DNA from: Verrucomicrobiaceae bacterium
GTDB lineage: Bacteria; Verrucomicrobiota; Verrucomicrobiia; Opitutales; Intestinicryptomonadaceae
NCBI GenBank assembly: GCA_015061955.1
Contig: SUVO01000024.1
Coordinates: 1 to 36,404 of the forward strand
Direction of reading: 5' to 3'
Length of the DNA: 36,404 nucleotides
A program made the position numbers and the translations under genes. Every line of letters starts with the position of its first letter. Within the stretch, counting starts at the first letter, position 1. Under the pieces are notes generated by a model. The model was not told the origin of the DNA, searched no databases, and was given only the letters and a program-made list of their open reading frames with translations. Positions 23,204 to 31,621 of this stretch are shown here, one piece after another.

Positions 23204-23390
23204 ACAACCTCTGCGGTGTACGAGACTACCTAAACTATTTCCCGCCTTAATGATAATATATAGGGAGCTCGACTGCTTGGCGTGGCTGTCAGGCCGTCTT
23301 GAATGGAAGACAAAAGCGTTGAGAGGAGCACCCACCTTGTTTTAGGAGGTCGAGAAATCAACTCGGTTAGACGGCATATGTGGGGGTTGT
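23204..23390 (+). ncRNA. ssrS: 6S RNA (probable)
   Basis: A GC-richer 187-nt island in an AT-rich gap. Its ends form a 12-bp closing stem: ACAACCTCTGCG (23204-23215) with TGTGGGGGTTGT (23379-23390, several G-T pairs). Inside, GAGCTCGACTGC and the hairpin TTGGCGTGGCTGTCAGGCC resemble the 6S apical arm. GAGCACCCACCTTG (23326-23339) and GGCAT (23373-23377) match conserved 3'-side blocks of 6S RNAs (E. coli has CACCUUG and GGCAU in the same order). Size, single long irregular hairpin and blocks fit 6S, which sequesters sigma70 RNA polymerase. It is not SRP RNA, RNase P RNA or tmRNA by their signature motifs. No protein-coding frame is credible here. Confidence 0.72.
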
Positions 23391-23423
23391 CTGTATTTTG
23401 TTTTTTTACAAATACAAATTCAG

Positions 23424-23457
23424 CCGACATCTATTTTTAAGTATCGTCGGTTTTTTT
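23424..23457 (+). terminator. Terminator after the 6S RNA candidate
   Basis: CCGAC (23424-23428) with GTCGG (23446-23450), partly extended inward, then T7. It separates the RNA from the permease gene. Confidence 0.75.
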
Positions 23458-23477
23458 ATTTATCTAAGGAGGTCTTT

Positions 23478-24743
23478 TTGAAAAATTGTAAAGCTTTATC
23501 GTGGTTGTCTGTGTTGTATTTTGTGGAAGGGCTTCCTAACGCAATAGTGGCATCGTTGTCGGTTGGTTTTTATAAGTCGATGGGAATGGATAATGCATCG
23601 ATAGCAATGCTAACAAGCTTTCTTTATTTGCCTTGGGTTGTAAAAGGTTTTTGGGGTCCGTTGGTTGATTCTTATTCGCAAAAACGTAAATGGATTTTCG
23701 CTTGTGCAGGTGGATTTTTCATTTGCTTTTTAGGGCTTGCATTGGCTCAGTTCAGCGAACATTGGGTGTTTTTGACTGCTTGTATATTTTGGCTTTTAGG
23801 ATTTATTTCGGCAACTTTCGATATTTCTGCTGATGGTTTTTATATGCTTGCATTGACATCGCAAGAACAGTCGTTTTATGTCGGGATAAGAAATGCTTTT
23901 TATAGAGTAGCTGTGTTGTTCGGGCAGGGTGCAATGCTTGCTATTGCAGGATACAGCAAAGAATTGTTTGGTGATATTGAACGTGGTTGGGCTGTATCGT
24001 TTGGTATTTGTGCGTTGGTTATGGGAGTTGGTATTTTTGTCCTAAAACTTAGTTTGCCTCATTCTCAAGTTGATGTAGTTAGAAGTACACGCAATGTTGG
24101 TGATATACTAAGAGGTATTGTAAGGGCGTTCAAAGAATTCTTTACCAAGAAAAATATATTTTGTATATTGGCTTTTGTAATTTTTTATAGGTTTGCCGAA
24201 GCCCAGTTGCTTAGAATTGTTCAGCCTTTCTTTATGGATTCTATCCAAAATGGAGGCTTGGGTATGAGCGAAACTCAGGTGGGATTTGTGTATGGAACTG
24301 TTGCACCAATTGCATTGCTTGGTGGTGGTATATTGGGTGGAATGCTTATTTCTAAAATCGGATTGGTGCGTTGTATGTTGGTTATGGCTTGTGCGTTGAA
24401 TTTGCCCAATTTGATATACGTTTATATGGCTATGTTCCAATCCCAAGATATGTTGTTAAATTCGGCATTTATAGCAATAGAACAATTTGGTTATGGGTTT
24501 GGCTTTTCTGGTTTTATGGTGTTCTTGATGTGGGCATCAAAAGGCGAAAATCAAACATCGAGCTACGCTATATGTACATCTCTAATGGCGTTGGGGATTG
24601 TTCTTCCAGGTTGTTTTAGTGGGGCAATTCAGATGTCGGTTGGGTATGTTGGCTTCTTTGAGTGGATTATGGTTTCAACTTTGGTTTCGTTTGCTGTTAC
24701 AATTTGGGCAGTGAAAACTGTAAAAAAATCTGGTGGATATTAA
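23478..24743 (+). CDS. MFS permease, AmpG-like
   Basis: 421-aa, 12-helix major facilitator protein. The N-terminal LYFVEGLPNAIVASLSVGFYKSMGMDNASIAMLTSFLYLPWVVKG pattern (read as consecutive short blocks) is the AmpG/PAT-type signature, with a conserved PLVDSYSQKRKW loop 2-3. AmpG imports anhydromuropeptides for peptidoglycan recycling; substrate assignment here is inferred from similarity only. The start is a TTG at 23478, supported by a perfect AAGGAGG (23466-23472) 5 nt upstream; the next ATG would delete helix 1. It follows the 6S RNA terminator and precedes the RodZ-like gene by 44 nt. Confidence 0.82.
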   Translation: MKNCKALSWLSVLYFVEGLPNAIVASLSVGFYKSMGMDNASIAMLTSFLYLPWVVKGFWGPLVDSYSQKRKWIFACAGGFFICFLGLALAQFSEHWVFLTACIFWLLGFISATFDISADGFYMLALTSQEQSFYVGIRNAFYRVAVLFGQGAMLAIAGYSKELFGDIERGWAVSFGICALVMGVGIFVLKLSLPHSQVDVVRSTRNVGDILRGIVRAFKEFFTKKNIFCILAFVIFYRFAEAQLLRIVQPFFMDSIQNGGLGMSETQVGFVYGTVAPIALLGGGILGGMLISKIGLVRCMLVMACALNLPNLIYVYMAMFQSQDMLLNSAFIAIEQFGYGFGFSGFMVFLMWASKGENQTSSYAICTSLMALGIVLPGCFSGAIQMSVGYVGFFEWIMVSTLVSFAVTIWAVKTVKKSGGY

Positions 24744-24787
24744 ATTTTTATTGCAAAAAGTATCGTTGCTGTATTTTATATAAAACA

Positions 24788-25540
24788 ATGAAGAATTTAG
24801 GTGCAAAATTAAAAGCTGCAAGAGAAGCTAAAGAACTCTCTTTAAGAGATGTTGCCGATGCAACAAGATTGCGTATTCATGTACTCGAAAACATGGAAAA
24901 AGGTGCTTTCGATTACGATTTACCAGATATTTATAAAAGAGGATTCTTGCGCATATATGCAGCGTTCTTGAAGTTTAACGTGGATGATATTATGCGCGAG
25001 TATAATACAGCTATGGCTATGCGTAGCCCTGATGATTCAGGAAAACGTCCTGTTATGGTAGCAGTAGAAGATGAAATTCCACAGATTACTAATTTCGAAG
25101 ATTCGCAAGATGCTCCATCTGATGAAATTGATATGACATCAAAGTATATAAAACTTGGTGGAGCTTTCGTTTTGGCTATATTGGCTATAATTGTTGTTGT
25201 TATGATTGCTTCGTCGTTAACAAAAGATGAGCCTTCAAATAAAGAAGAAAGTCAGCCAACAACAGCAGTAGAAAATTCAATAAATGAAGTTTCAGTAAAA
25301 CCAGTAAAACTTGTTGTAACAGCTTCAGGAGACACATATATAACAATATCTAAAGTAGATTCTAAAGAAGTTATTTTTACAGGAACATTGAAAAATGGAA
25401 TGGTTAAAGATTTTGCTTTAGAAGAAACTTTGTTTGTGCGTGTAGCCGACGCTTCTAAAATAAAATTAGAACGCGATGGCGATGTTATTTATGATAAATC
25501 GCGTACGGGTGTTTGTGGTTTTAATGTGTCGCCACGTTAA
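24788..25540 (+). CDS. RodZ-like HTH membrane protein
   Basis: 250 aa. Residues 4-70 are an HTH_25/XRE-type helix-turn-helix (LGAKLKAAREAKELSLRDVA, TRLRIHVLENMEKG, YKRGFLRIYAAFL), typical of the cytoplasmic MreB-binding domain of RodZ. An acidic linker, one transmembrane helix (about 123-143) and a C-terminal beta-domain of the DUF4115 kind (LVVTASGDTYITI ... VFIVTG-like strand ... GVCGFNVSPR) follow. RodZ links MreB to the envelope in rod-shape control. An upstream frame extension overlaps the permease gene and is rejected in favour of the ATG at 24788. It ends in a terminator. Confidence 0.82.
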   Translation: MKNLGAKLKAAREAKELSLRDVADATRLRIHVLENMEKGAFDYDLPDIYKRGFLRIYAAFLKFNVDDIMREYNTAMAMRSPDDSGKRPVMVAVEDEIPQITNFEDSQDAPSDEIDMTSKYIKLGGAFVLAILAIIVVVMIASSLTKDEPSNKEESQPTTAVENSINEVSVKPVKLVVTASGDTYITISKVDSKEVIFTGTLKNGMVKDFALEETLFVRVADASKIKLERDGDVIYDKSRTGVCGFNVSPR

Positions 25541-25558
25541 TATTTGTAAAGTTTTAAA

Positions 25559-25592
25559 GAGGCGGCGCTTTCTGGCTCCGTCTTTTTTTTTT
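25559..25592 (+). terminator. Terminator after the RodZ-like gene
   Basis: GAGGCGG (from 25559) with CCGTC plus T10. Some mismatches, long T tract. Confidence 0.7.
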
Positions 25593-25618
25593 AAGTAAAT
25601 TTTAAAGAAAGGAATAAT

Positions 25619-25912
25619 ATGTTAGTACATACAGTAATTTTCAGAACTCGCAATAAAGATAAGCTTGCCCATTTGCGTGAAGGCTTAGAAACTTTGAAAC
25701 AAATTGATGGTGTTGCATTCATTCACGTTGGTGCTCCAGTAGCAAGTGAACGTCCGGTTGTTGACGACTTTTTTGACTTTGCTTTAACTGTTGCTTTTAA
25801 TGACGACGAAGTTGGCTTGAAACGTTATGCCGAGCACCCAATTCATGTAAATTTTGTTGAAAATTACATAAAGCCAGCTGGTGCAAAAATTCAGGTGTTC
25901 GATATAAAATAA
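25619..25912 (+). CDS. Dabb-family stress-responsive protein
   Basis: 97-aa alpha/beta-barrel (ferredoxin-like dimer) protein of the Dabb family (PF07876). Visible signature: VHTVIFRTR at the start, LKQIDGVAFIHVGAP, DFFDFALTVAFNDDEVGLKRYAEHPIHVNFVENYI. These small proteins are linked to stress or act as small cyclase or decarboxylase folds; the reaction is unknown. A good ribosome binding site AAAGGAATA precedes the ATG. Its stop codon TAA shares its last base with the ATG of cca, so the two are translationally coupled. Confidence 0.88.
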   Translation: MLVHTVIFRTRNKDKLAHLREGLETLKQIDGVAFIHVGAPVASERPVVDDFFDFALTVAFNDDEVGLKRYAEHPIHVNFVENYIKPAGAKIQVFDIK

Positions 25913-27285
25913 TGTCAGAGTTTGTCGATAGAAACATAAAAAATTGTCAGTATATAGCCTCTGCAGTAGCTCGCGAAGGTGGAAGGGCTTACTATGTTGG
26001 TGGTTGTGTTCGAGATTTTCTATTAGGGAAAAATCCTAAAGATACCGATATTGAAATTTATGGATTGTCGGCTGATAAAATAGAAGCTATATTGCGTAAG
26101 AAATTTCGAGTTGAAATTGTGGGCAAAAGCTTCGGCGTGTGGATATTAAAAGGTTGCGATATCGATGTTAGTATGCCACGGCGTGAGCGAAAGTGTGGTA
26201 GTGGTCATAAAGCATTCGAGATTGAAGGCGACCCATCTATGACTCCACAAGAAGCGTGCGCCAGACGCGATTTTACTATAAATGCAATTCTTCGCGATAT
26301 TCTAACAGGCGAAATTATAGATCCATATTCTGGTAAGAGCGATTTGCAAAAGAAAATATTGCGTCATACTTCAGAACGTTTTAGCGAAGATCCACTGCGT
26401 GTGTTGCGTGCAATGCAATTTAGTGCTAGATTCGATTTTGAAGTAGCACCAGAAACTGTTGAATTATGTTCAAATATTCCATTCGAGAATTTACCATGTG
26501 AGCGAGTTTTTGAAGAATGGAAAAAAATGCTTTTGAAAGGTACTCGAATTTCTCGGGGGCTAATGTTCTTGCGCAATTGTGGATGGATAAAATATTTCCC
26601 AGAACTTCAAGCCTGTGTTGGTTGTCCTCAAGACCCAGAATGGCATCCGGAAGGTGATGTTTTTGTTCATACTACGTATTGCTTAGATGCTTTTGCTATG
26701 GAGCGTATAGGCGATGAACGTGAAGATTTAATTGTTGGGCTTGCTGTGTTGTGTCATGATTTTGGAAAGCCTCTTTGCACTGTGAAAGATGCAGATGGAC
26801 GCATACGTTCGCGTGGACACGATGTTTTAGGACGCAAACCAACCGAAAACTTTTTGATGCGTTTGACTCGCGAAAAATCTTTGATAGCCGAAGTTATTCC
26901 ACTTGTGGAACGTCATATGGCTATTTTAGATTTGTGGCGAAATCAGTGTGGCGATTCAGCTATACGCCGATTAGCAGGTAAGGTCGGACGCATCGATAGA
27001 CTTGTTCGTATTGATAGTGCCGATAGAGCAGGGCGTCCACCAGTTGTTCCAGAACCATCGCCTCAAGGTGAATGGATTTTAGAACGTGCGCGTGCTTTAC
27101 AAGTTCAAGATAGTGCTCCTAAACCTTTTGTTATGGGGCGACATTTGATTGCTATGGGCTTAACTCCAAGTAAAGAATTTTCAGAAATACTCGAACAAAT
27201 TTACGAGGCTCAACTCGATGGTACTTTTGATAATCTTGAAGATGCTTTGGCTTATACACAAAACTTGCTTGAAAAAGCTAAATAA
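25912..27285 (+). CDS. cca: CCA tRNA nucleotidyltransferase with HD domain
   Basis: Adds or repairs the 3' CCA end of tRNAs. Class II nucleotidyltransferase, 457 aa. The head domain has YYVGGCVRDFLLG and the metal-binding Asp44/Asp46 in KDTDIEIYG. The ribose/template motifs are RRDFTINAI and ERFSEDPLRVLRAMQFSARF. An HD phosphohydrolase domain follows (FVHTTYCLDAF, VLCHDFGKP, SRGHDVLG, RHMAILDL). Such two-domain forms may also carry phosphatase or phosphodiesterase activity, as in E. coli Cca. Bacteria that split A- and C-adding functions need a second gene; none is in view. It overlaps the Dabb gene by 1 nt. Confidence 0.9.
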   Translation: MSEFVDRNIKNCQYIASAVAREGGRAYYVGGCVRDFLLGKNPKDTDIEIYGLSADKIEAILRKKFRVEIVGKSFGVWILKGCDIDVSMPRRERKCGSGHKAFEIEGDPSMTPQEACARRDFTINAILRDILTGEIIDPYSGKSDLQKKILRHTSERFSEDPLRVLRAMQFSARFDFEVAPETVELCSNIPFENLPCERVFEEWKKMLLKGTRISRGLMFLRNCGWIKYFPELQACVGCPQDPEWHPEGDVFVHTTYCLDAFAMERIGDEREDLIVGLAVLCHDFGKPLCTVKDADGRIRSRGHDVLGRKPTENFLMRLTREKSLIAEVIPLVERHMAILDLWRNQCGDSAIRRLAGKVGRIDRLVRIDSADRAGRPPVVPEPSPQGEWILERARALQVQDSAPKPFVMGRHLIAMGLTPSKEFSEILEQIYEAQLDGTFDNLEDALAYTQNLLEKAK

Positions 27286-27339
27286 TACTTCAAAATGCTT
27301 TATTATTAATTTAAAACTTTTTACGATTTAGACGATATT

Positions 27340-27942
27340 ATGAACCAAGAAGAAACAAATATTTCACAACAATTAACTCCCGATGAAGTTGCATCGCAAC
27401 AGCGATTGGCAGAAGATATGGCTTCGCAAGAACAACAAGTAGATATCTGCCTTGAACCCAATGTTTGCAATGCTAATGATGATGATAAACTTGCTCAAGC
27501 AGAAGCTTTGGCTGAAAAAAATAAAGACCTCTACTTGCGTGCAGTTGCCGATTTAGATACATATAAACGAAAAGTTCAACGCGAAAAAAGTGAACTTGCA
27601 AAATTTGCAATGCAACCTCTCGTAGAAGAATTGTTGCCTTCGTTAGACCATTTAGAAATGGCTATTCAGGCTGCAAAAATGGTAGAAGGTGGCGAAAATA
27701 TTGCAATGGGCGTAGAAATGGTACAATCAAATGTAAAAAAGGTATTTGCATCGTTCGGTATTGAAGAAATATCGCAGGTAGGTGGTGTTTTTGATCCATC
27801 AAAAGAAGATTGTGTAAGTCAGGAAGCTAGCGATGTTGTTCCAGAAAATTCAGTAATAAAAGTTGTACGTACTGGTTATATTATGAATGGTCGTTTGTTG
27901 CGTCCGGCAAGTGTAATAGTTTCAAGTGGTAAGGCAAAGTAA
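27340..27942 (+). CDS. grpE: Nucleotide exchange factor GrpE
   Basis: Co-chaperone that releases ADP from DnaK. 200 aa. An acidic/glutamine-rich N-terminus (1-50) precedes the long coiled-coil helix ([20 protein letters not shown] then [13 protein letters not shown]). The beta-domain has [26 protein letters not shown] and the C-terminal signature [18 protein letters not shown]. It lies 2 nt upstream of dnaJ. dnaK is not in the window. No CIRCE inverted repeat was seen in the 54 nt before the gene, so heat-shock control, if any, uses another signal. Confidence 0.95.
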   Translation: MNQEETNISQQLTPDEVASQQRLAEDMASQEQQVDICLEPNVCNANDDDKLAQAEALAEKNKDLYLRAVADLDTYKRKVQREKSELAKFAMQPLVEELLPSLDHLEMAIQAAKMVEGGENIAMGVEMVQSNVKKVFASFGIEEISQVGGVFDPSKEDCVSQEASDVVPENSVIKVVRTGYIMNGRLLRPASVIVSSGKAK

Positions 27943-27944
27943 GT

Positions 27945-29096
27945 ATGGCTGAAGAAGATTTTTATAAAATTTTGGGCGTTGAAAAAAATGCAACAGCTCA
28001 AGAAATAAAGAAAGCCTACCGAAAGTTGGCAATGAAATATCACCCCGACCGTAATCCTAATAATAAGGAGGCCGAGGAAAAATTTCGTCAAGCTTCAGAA
28101 GCATACGAAGTTCTTTCTGATGATGATAAACGTGCTAAGTACGACCAGTTTGGTCATGCCGCGTTTAAAAATGGTATGGGTGGTGCATCGTATGGTAATG
28201 GTGGTTTTGATCCTTTTGATATTTTCCGCGAAGCTTTCGGAGGTATGAATGGTGGTGGATCGTCGTTCTTCGATTTCTTCAGTGGTATGGGTGGTGGAGC
28301 TCGTCAGCACGATGCAAATGCACCTGAACGTGGTTCCGATATCCGAGCCGAAATAGAAATTACTTTAGAAGATGCCGCAAAAGGTGCCTCTAAAACTATA
28401 CGTTATAGTCGTTTAGTAGAATGCCCAGAATGTAAGGGTAGTGGCTCGAAAAGTGGCTCGGGTAGAAAATCGTGTCCGAAGTGTCATGGTTCTGGACAGG
28501 TGTTTATGTCGAGTGGCCCTATTCGTTTTTCGCAACCATGTCCAGATTGTAGAGGTACTGGTGTGGTTATTGAAGATCCATGTCTAAAATGTTCTGGCGA
28601 AGGTCGAATAAAAGAGCGCACCGAAGTTAAATTTGATATTCCAGCAGGTGTTCATACTGGTTCTCGTTTCCGTAAGTCAGGAATGGGTAATGCTGGTGTA
28701 AATGGTGGAAGTTATGGCGATTTGTTCATTGTAATTTATGTAAGAGAACACGATGTTTATGAACGTGATGATGACGATTTGTATAGAAATATAGATATTC
28801 GTTTTACTCTTGCTGCCCTTGGTGGAGTTATCGAAATTCAAACAATAACAGGAAAGAAAACCGAGTTGAAAATCCCTGCAGGTACACAAGCTGGTGCTCT
28901 ATTGCGCGTGAAGGGACAAGGTATGCCACGTTTGAATAGTAGTTCTGCTGGCGATTTGTATCTGAAAATAAACATTGAAGTTCCTAAAAAACTCAACGAC
29001 GAACAACGCAAAGCTCTTGTTGAATTTGCTAAGTTATGTGGCGACGACAAAGATATAAATAGTTCAGAAAAAGGTTTTTGGGAAAAACTTTTCTAA
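27945..29096 (+). CDS. dnaJ: Chaperone protein DnaJ
   Basis: Hsp40 co-chaperone that stimulates DnaK ATPase. 383 aa, type I layout. J-domain residues 4-70 with the catalytic HPD at 33-35 (KYHPDRNPN). A Gly/Phe-rich region follows (about 75-120). Four CxxCxGxG zinc repeats are present: [32 protein letters not shown]. Substrate-binding C-terminal domains I and II end the protein. All motifs are intact. It is followed by a strong terminator, so grpE-dnaJ form a two-gene unit. Confidence 0.97.
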   Translation: MAEEDFYKILGVEKNATAQEIKKAYRKLAMKYHPDRNPNNKEAEEKFRQASEAYEVLSDDDKRAKYDQFGHAAFKNGMGGASYGNGGFDPFDIFREAFGGMNGGGSSFFDFFSGMGGGARQHDANAPERGSDIRAEIEITLEDAAKGASKTIRYSRLVECPECKGSGSKSGSGRKSCPKCHGSGQVFMSSGPIRFSQPCPDCRGTGVVIEDPCLKCSGEGRIKERTEVKFDIPAGVHTGSRFRKSGMGNAGVNGGSYGDLFIVIYVREHDVYERDDDDLYRNIDIRFTLAALGGVIEIQTITGKKTELKIPAGTQAGALLRVKGQGMPRLNSSSAGDLYLKINIEVPKKLNDEQRKALVEFAKLCGDDKDINSSEKGFWEKLF

Positions 29097-29115
29097 TTGT
29101 TTAAAAACTAATTTG

Positions 29116-29142
29116 AACGGGCATAAAAATGCCCGTTTTTTA
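29116..29142 (+). terminator. dnaJ terminator
   Basis: AACGGGCA (29116-29123), TAAAAA, TGCCCGTT (29130-29137), T6. Confidence 0.92.
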
Positions 29143-29162
29143 TTTATAGGTGTTTTTAGGTT

Positions 29163-29191
29163 TTGACATATTATAGGCAATTTGCCAAGAT
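29163..29191 (+). promoter_or_regulatory. Promoter of the FGE-like protein gene
   Basis: TTGACA (29163-29168), 17-nt spacer, CAAGAT as a weak -10, 40 nt before the ATG at 29203. Confidence 0.45.
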
Positions 29192-29202
29192 ACTTAACAA
29201 TT

Positions 29203-30882
29203 ATGAGTTTTGGAAAATTTATATTGATTGTTTTTGCTTCCGTTTTGATAATCGGTGGCGGATACGTTTTAACTTTGTTTTCACCCAGCCCTATTGAAGA
29301 TGATTCGTATATGTATGTTGGGAGTGATAAAGAAAATTCAAATCTTTTGTTGGAATCGGAAAAACTTGAAAGACAGTTCGAGCAAAACGTAACTCAAAAG
29401 GGTATGACAGAAGAAACTGTAGCGTTGTTGCGTAAAGCTATACGTCTTCAGGAAGTGTATATCGATAGAGCTGTAACACGCGATAGAGCGCCAGCTGAAC
29501 GTTTGATGAAGTTGAGAAAACGTCTTCAAAATATCGAAGCAAAACCATTATCACAAATAGTAGAGTCGCTCGAAAAGAAAGCTAAAGATGCCGAAGCTAA
29601 TAATGATTTGGAAAAAGCTAATAAGTATTTGATGGAAGCATACGAAATTCAAACAAAAATTAACGTAGATTATGCGTTGTCGGAGTTCCGTAATGTTCAT
29701 AAGGCTTTGAAATTTGATAACGATGCAAAAACTCTTCAGGCACGTCCTATATATTTGCGAAGTATTGAAGCTGAGAAATTGGCTCGTGCGGCTGTTGAAG
29801 CTCGAAATTGGGATAAAGCTCATGCAGAATTTGAAAGGGCTATTGCGTTGTTGTCGAAAATAAATGCCGATTTCCCCAATTCAGTATATACCGATTTTAC
29901 ACGATTGCAGTCTCTTGATATCGAGTTGGAATCGCTAAAAAGTTCAACGCTATATGTTAAACTTGAAACTGCTATCAAAAAAGCACAACAAGCAAAGGAC
30001 GATAAAAATTTCCCATTGGCAGCAGAAGCTTATGGCGATGCAGTGGAAATTCAACGTACTATAAATAAAACATATCCACGTAGTCGTCATGCGTCAGACG
30101 AAGATTTAGCAAAGTATGAAAAAGAAAAATCCGATGCTTATAGTTGGGATTTTGCAAATGCTATTAAGGTGTTAGATAAGAAACTTTTTGAGCTTATCGA
30201 AAAATGTGATATTTCTGCTATCGCTGATATGTCGACTAATTTGCTGAATAAAGCCGAACATTTCAAAGCAGATTATCCAAGAAGTGAGCTTATTGATGCC
30301 GATATTGTTTTAAGACTTCGTTATATAAACTTTATGGTTCGTGATATTGAACAAATTCAGAATTTAGTTTTTAAGAATACAGTTAGTGTAAATGGTAAAA
30401 AAATGTTGAAAACCGAAGTTTCGCAAAAATTGTATAAGTTGATAATGCGTGAAAATCCAAGTAGATATGTTGATGATGAAAAACCTGTGGATTCGGTTTC
30501 TTATGACGATGTTGAACGCTTTTGTTTGAGATTGTCGTGGTTGACTTCAAAGAAAATTTCATTGCCAAGCAAAGAAGATTTCATAGAAGCAGTAGGTTCG
30601 TTGCGCTATACTGACTTAAATGATATCTCTTGGAATAACTTAAATAGTGGCTCGCAAACTCATAAAATTGCTACAAAGAAAATGAACGATAAGGGCTTTT
30701 ATGATTTGTTAGGTAATGTTGAAGAATTTGTTTTACCTACCGATTCCACTTCGGAACTTATTCCTGTAATGGGTGGTAGTGCTCAATCTACAACCGATTC
30801 TATTCTTGATTTTGCTCGTAAAAATGTTGATCCTAAAACAAGAAGTCGTGTGTTAGGCTTTAGAATTATAATAAATAATTAG
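29203..30882 (+). CDS. Membrane-anchored helical protein with degenerate FGE/SUMF1-like domain
   Basis: 559 aa from the ATG at 29203. One N-terminal helix (residues 4-27) anchors it, with the rest outside the membrane. Residues about 45-390 are mainly alpha-helical, charged and repetitive (LEKKAKDAEANNDLEKANKY, AEKLARAAVEARNWDKAHAE, AIKKAQQAKDDKNFPLAAEA), like TPR or coiled-coil hairpins. Residues about 400-559 resemble the formylglycine-generating-enzyme sulfatase fold: TEVSQKLYKLIMRENPSRYV, PVDSVSYDDVERFCLRLSWL, ISLPSKEDFIEAVG, YDLLGNVEEFVL, GGSAQS, GFRIIIN. The RGGSW and the reactive cysteines of true FGE are absent, so an FGE reaction is unlikely and a binding or structural role is more probable. 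Two nucleotides separate it from hisA. Confidence 0.75.
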   Translation: MSFGKFILIVFASVLIIGGGYVLTLFSPSPIEDDSYMYVGSDKENSNLLLESEKLERQFEQNVTQKGMTEETVALLRKAIRLQEVYIDRAVTRDRAPAERLMKLRKRLQNIEAKPLSQIVESLEKKAKDAEANNDLEKANKYLMEAYEIQTKINVDYALSEFRNVHKALKFDNDAKTLQARPIYLRSIEAEKLARAAVEARNWDKAHAEFERAIALLSKINADFPNSVYTDFTRLQSLDIELESLKSSTLYVKLETAIKKAQQAKDDKNFPLAAEAYGDAVEIQRTINKTYPRSRHASDEDLAKYEKEKSDAYSWDFANAIKVLDKKLFELIEKCDISAIADMSTNLLNKAEHFKADYPRSELIDADIVLRLRYINFMVRDIEQIQNLVFKNTVSVNGKKMLKTEVSQKLYKLIMRENPSRYVDDEKPVDSVSYDDVERFCLRLSWLTSKKISLPSKEDFIEAVGSLRYTDLNDISWNNLNSGSQTHKIATKKMNDKGFYDLLGNVEEFVLPTDSTSELIPVMGGSAQSTTDSILDFARKNVDPKTRSRVLGFRIIINN

Positions 30883-30883
30883 T

Positions 30884-31621
30884 ATGAAAATTTATCCAGC
30901 AGTTGATATAAAAGATGGTAAGTGCGTGCGTTTACGCAAAGGTGCAGCCGAAGATAAAACAGTGTATTTTGAAAATCCTGTAGATGCAGCAAAAGCATTT
31001 TTAGATGCAGGCTCTAAGTGCATTCATGTTGTAGATTTAGATGGTGCTTTTGAAGGTGAAATGGTAAATCTTAAAACCATTTCTGCTATTGCCGAGCTTG
31101 GTATGTTTGTTGAACTTGGTGGTGGAATGCGTGATGAAGTTGCTGTTAAGGCTGCATTTAATGCAGGTGTTTCGCGTGCTATTATTGGTACAAAAGCATG
31201 TACAAATCCTGAATTTGCAATCGATTTAGCTTCGAAATATGGTGAGAAAATTGCAGTTGGTATTGATGCTAAAGGTGGAATGGTTGCAATAAAAGGTTGG
31301 GTAGAGGTATCGCAAACTTCGGCTCATGAACTTGCAAAGAAGTTAGCAGAAGGTGGTGTTAAAACTTTCATCTATACCGATATCGATACCGATGGTATGC
31401 TTTCGGGAGTGAATGTTGTTGCTCAAAAACAAATGCTCGAAACGTTATCTCCATTTGGAGCAAATCTAATTGCATCGGGTGGTGTAGCATCGATTACCGA
31501 TATCGAAAAAATGTTGTTGTTAGATTCGCAACATTCAAATCTCGATGGTGTGATTGTTGGTAAAGCTATTTACGAGAAAAAAATAAATCTCAAAGAAGCA
31601 ATAACACTTGTCAATGGCTGA
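30884..31621 (+). CDS. hisA: Phosphoribosylformimino-5-aminoimidazole carboxamide ribotide isomerase
   Basis: Fourth-step isomerase of histidine biosynthesis (ProFAR to PRFAR), a (beta/alpha)8 barrel. 245 aa. The catalytic Asp8 lies in YPAVDIKDGK, the second Asp in IYTDIDTDGML. Phosphate-binding loops are GGGMRD, GTKAC and ASGGVAS, with the closing GVIVGKAIYE. The gene is isolated from other his genes, between an FGE-like gene and a methyltransferase gene it overlaps by 8 nt. Read-through from the promoter at 29163 is likely, as no terminator separates the genes. Confidence 0.96.
   Translation: MKIYPAVDIKDGKCVRLRKGAAEDKTVYFENPVDAAKAFLDAGSKCIHVVDLDGAFEGEMVNLKTISAIAELGMFVELGGGMRDEVAVKAAFNAGVSRAIIGTKACTNPEFAIDLASKYGEKIAVGIDAKGGMVAIKGWVEVSQTSAHELAKKLAEGGVKTFIYTDIDTDGMLSGVNVVAQKQMLETLSPFGANLIASGGVASITDIEKMLLLDSQHSNLDGVIVGKAIYEKKINLKEAITLVNG

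Noticed and set aside
23124..23430. Short open frames on both strands across the 6S RNA candidate
   Set aside because: They have no ribosome binding site and no recognisable protein features, and they overlap a strongly base-paired RNA-like region.
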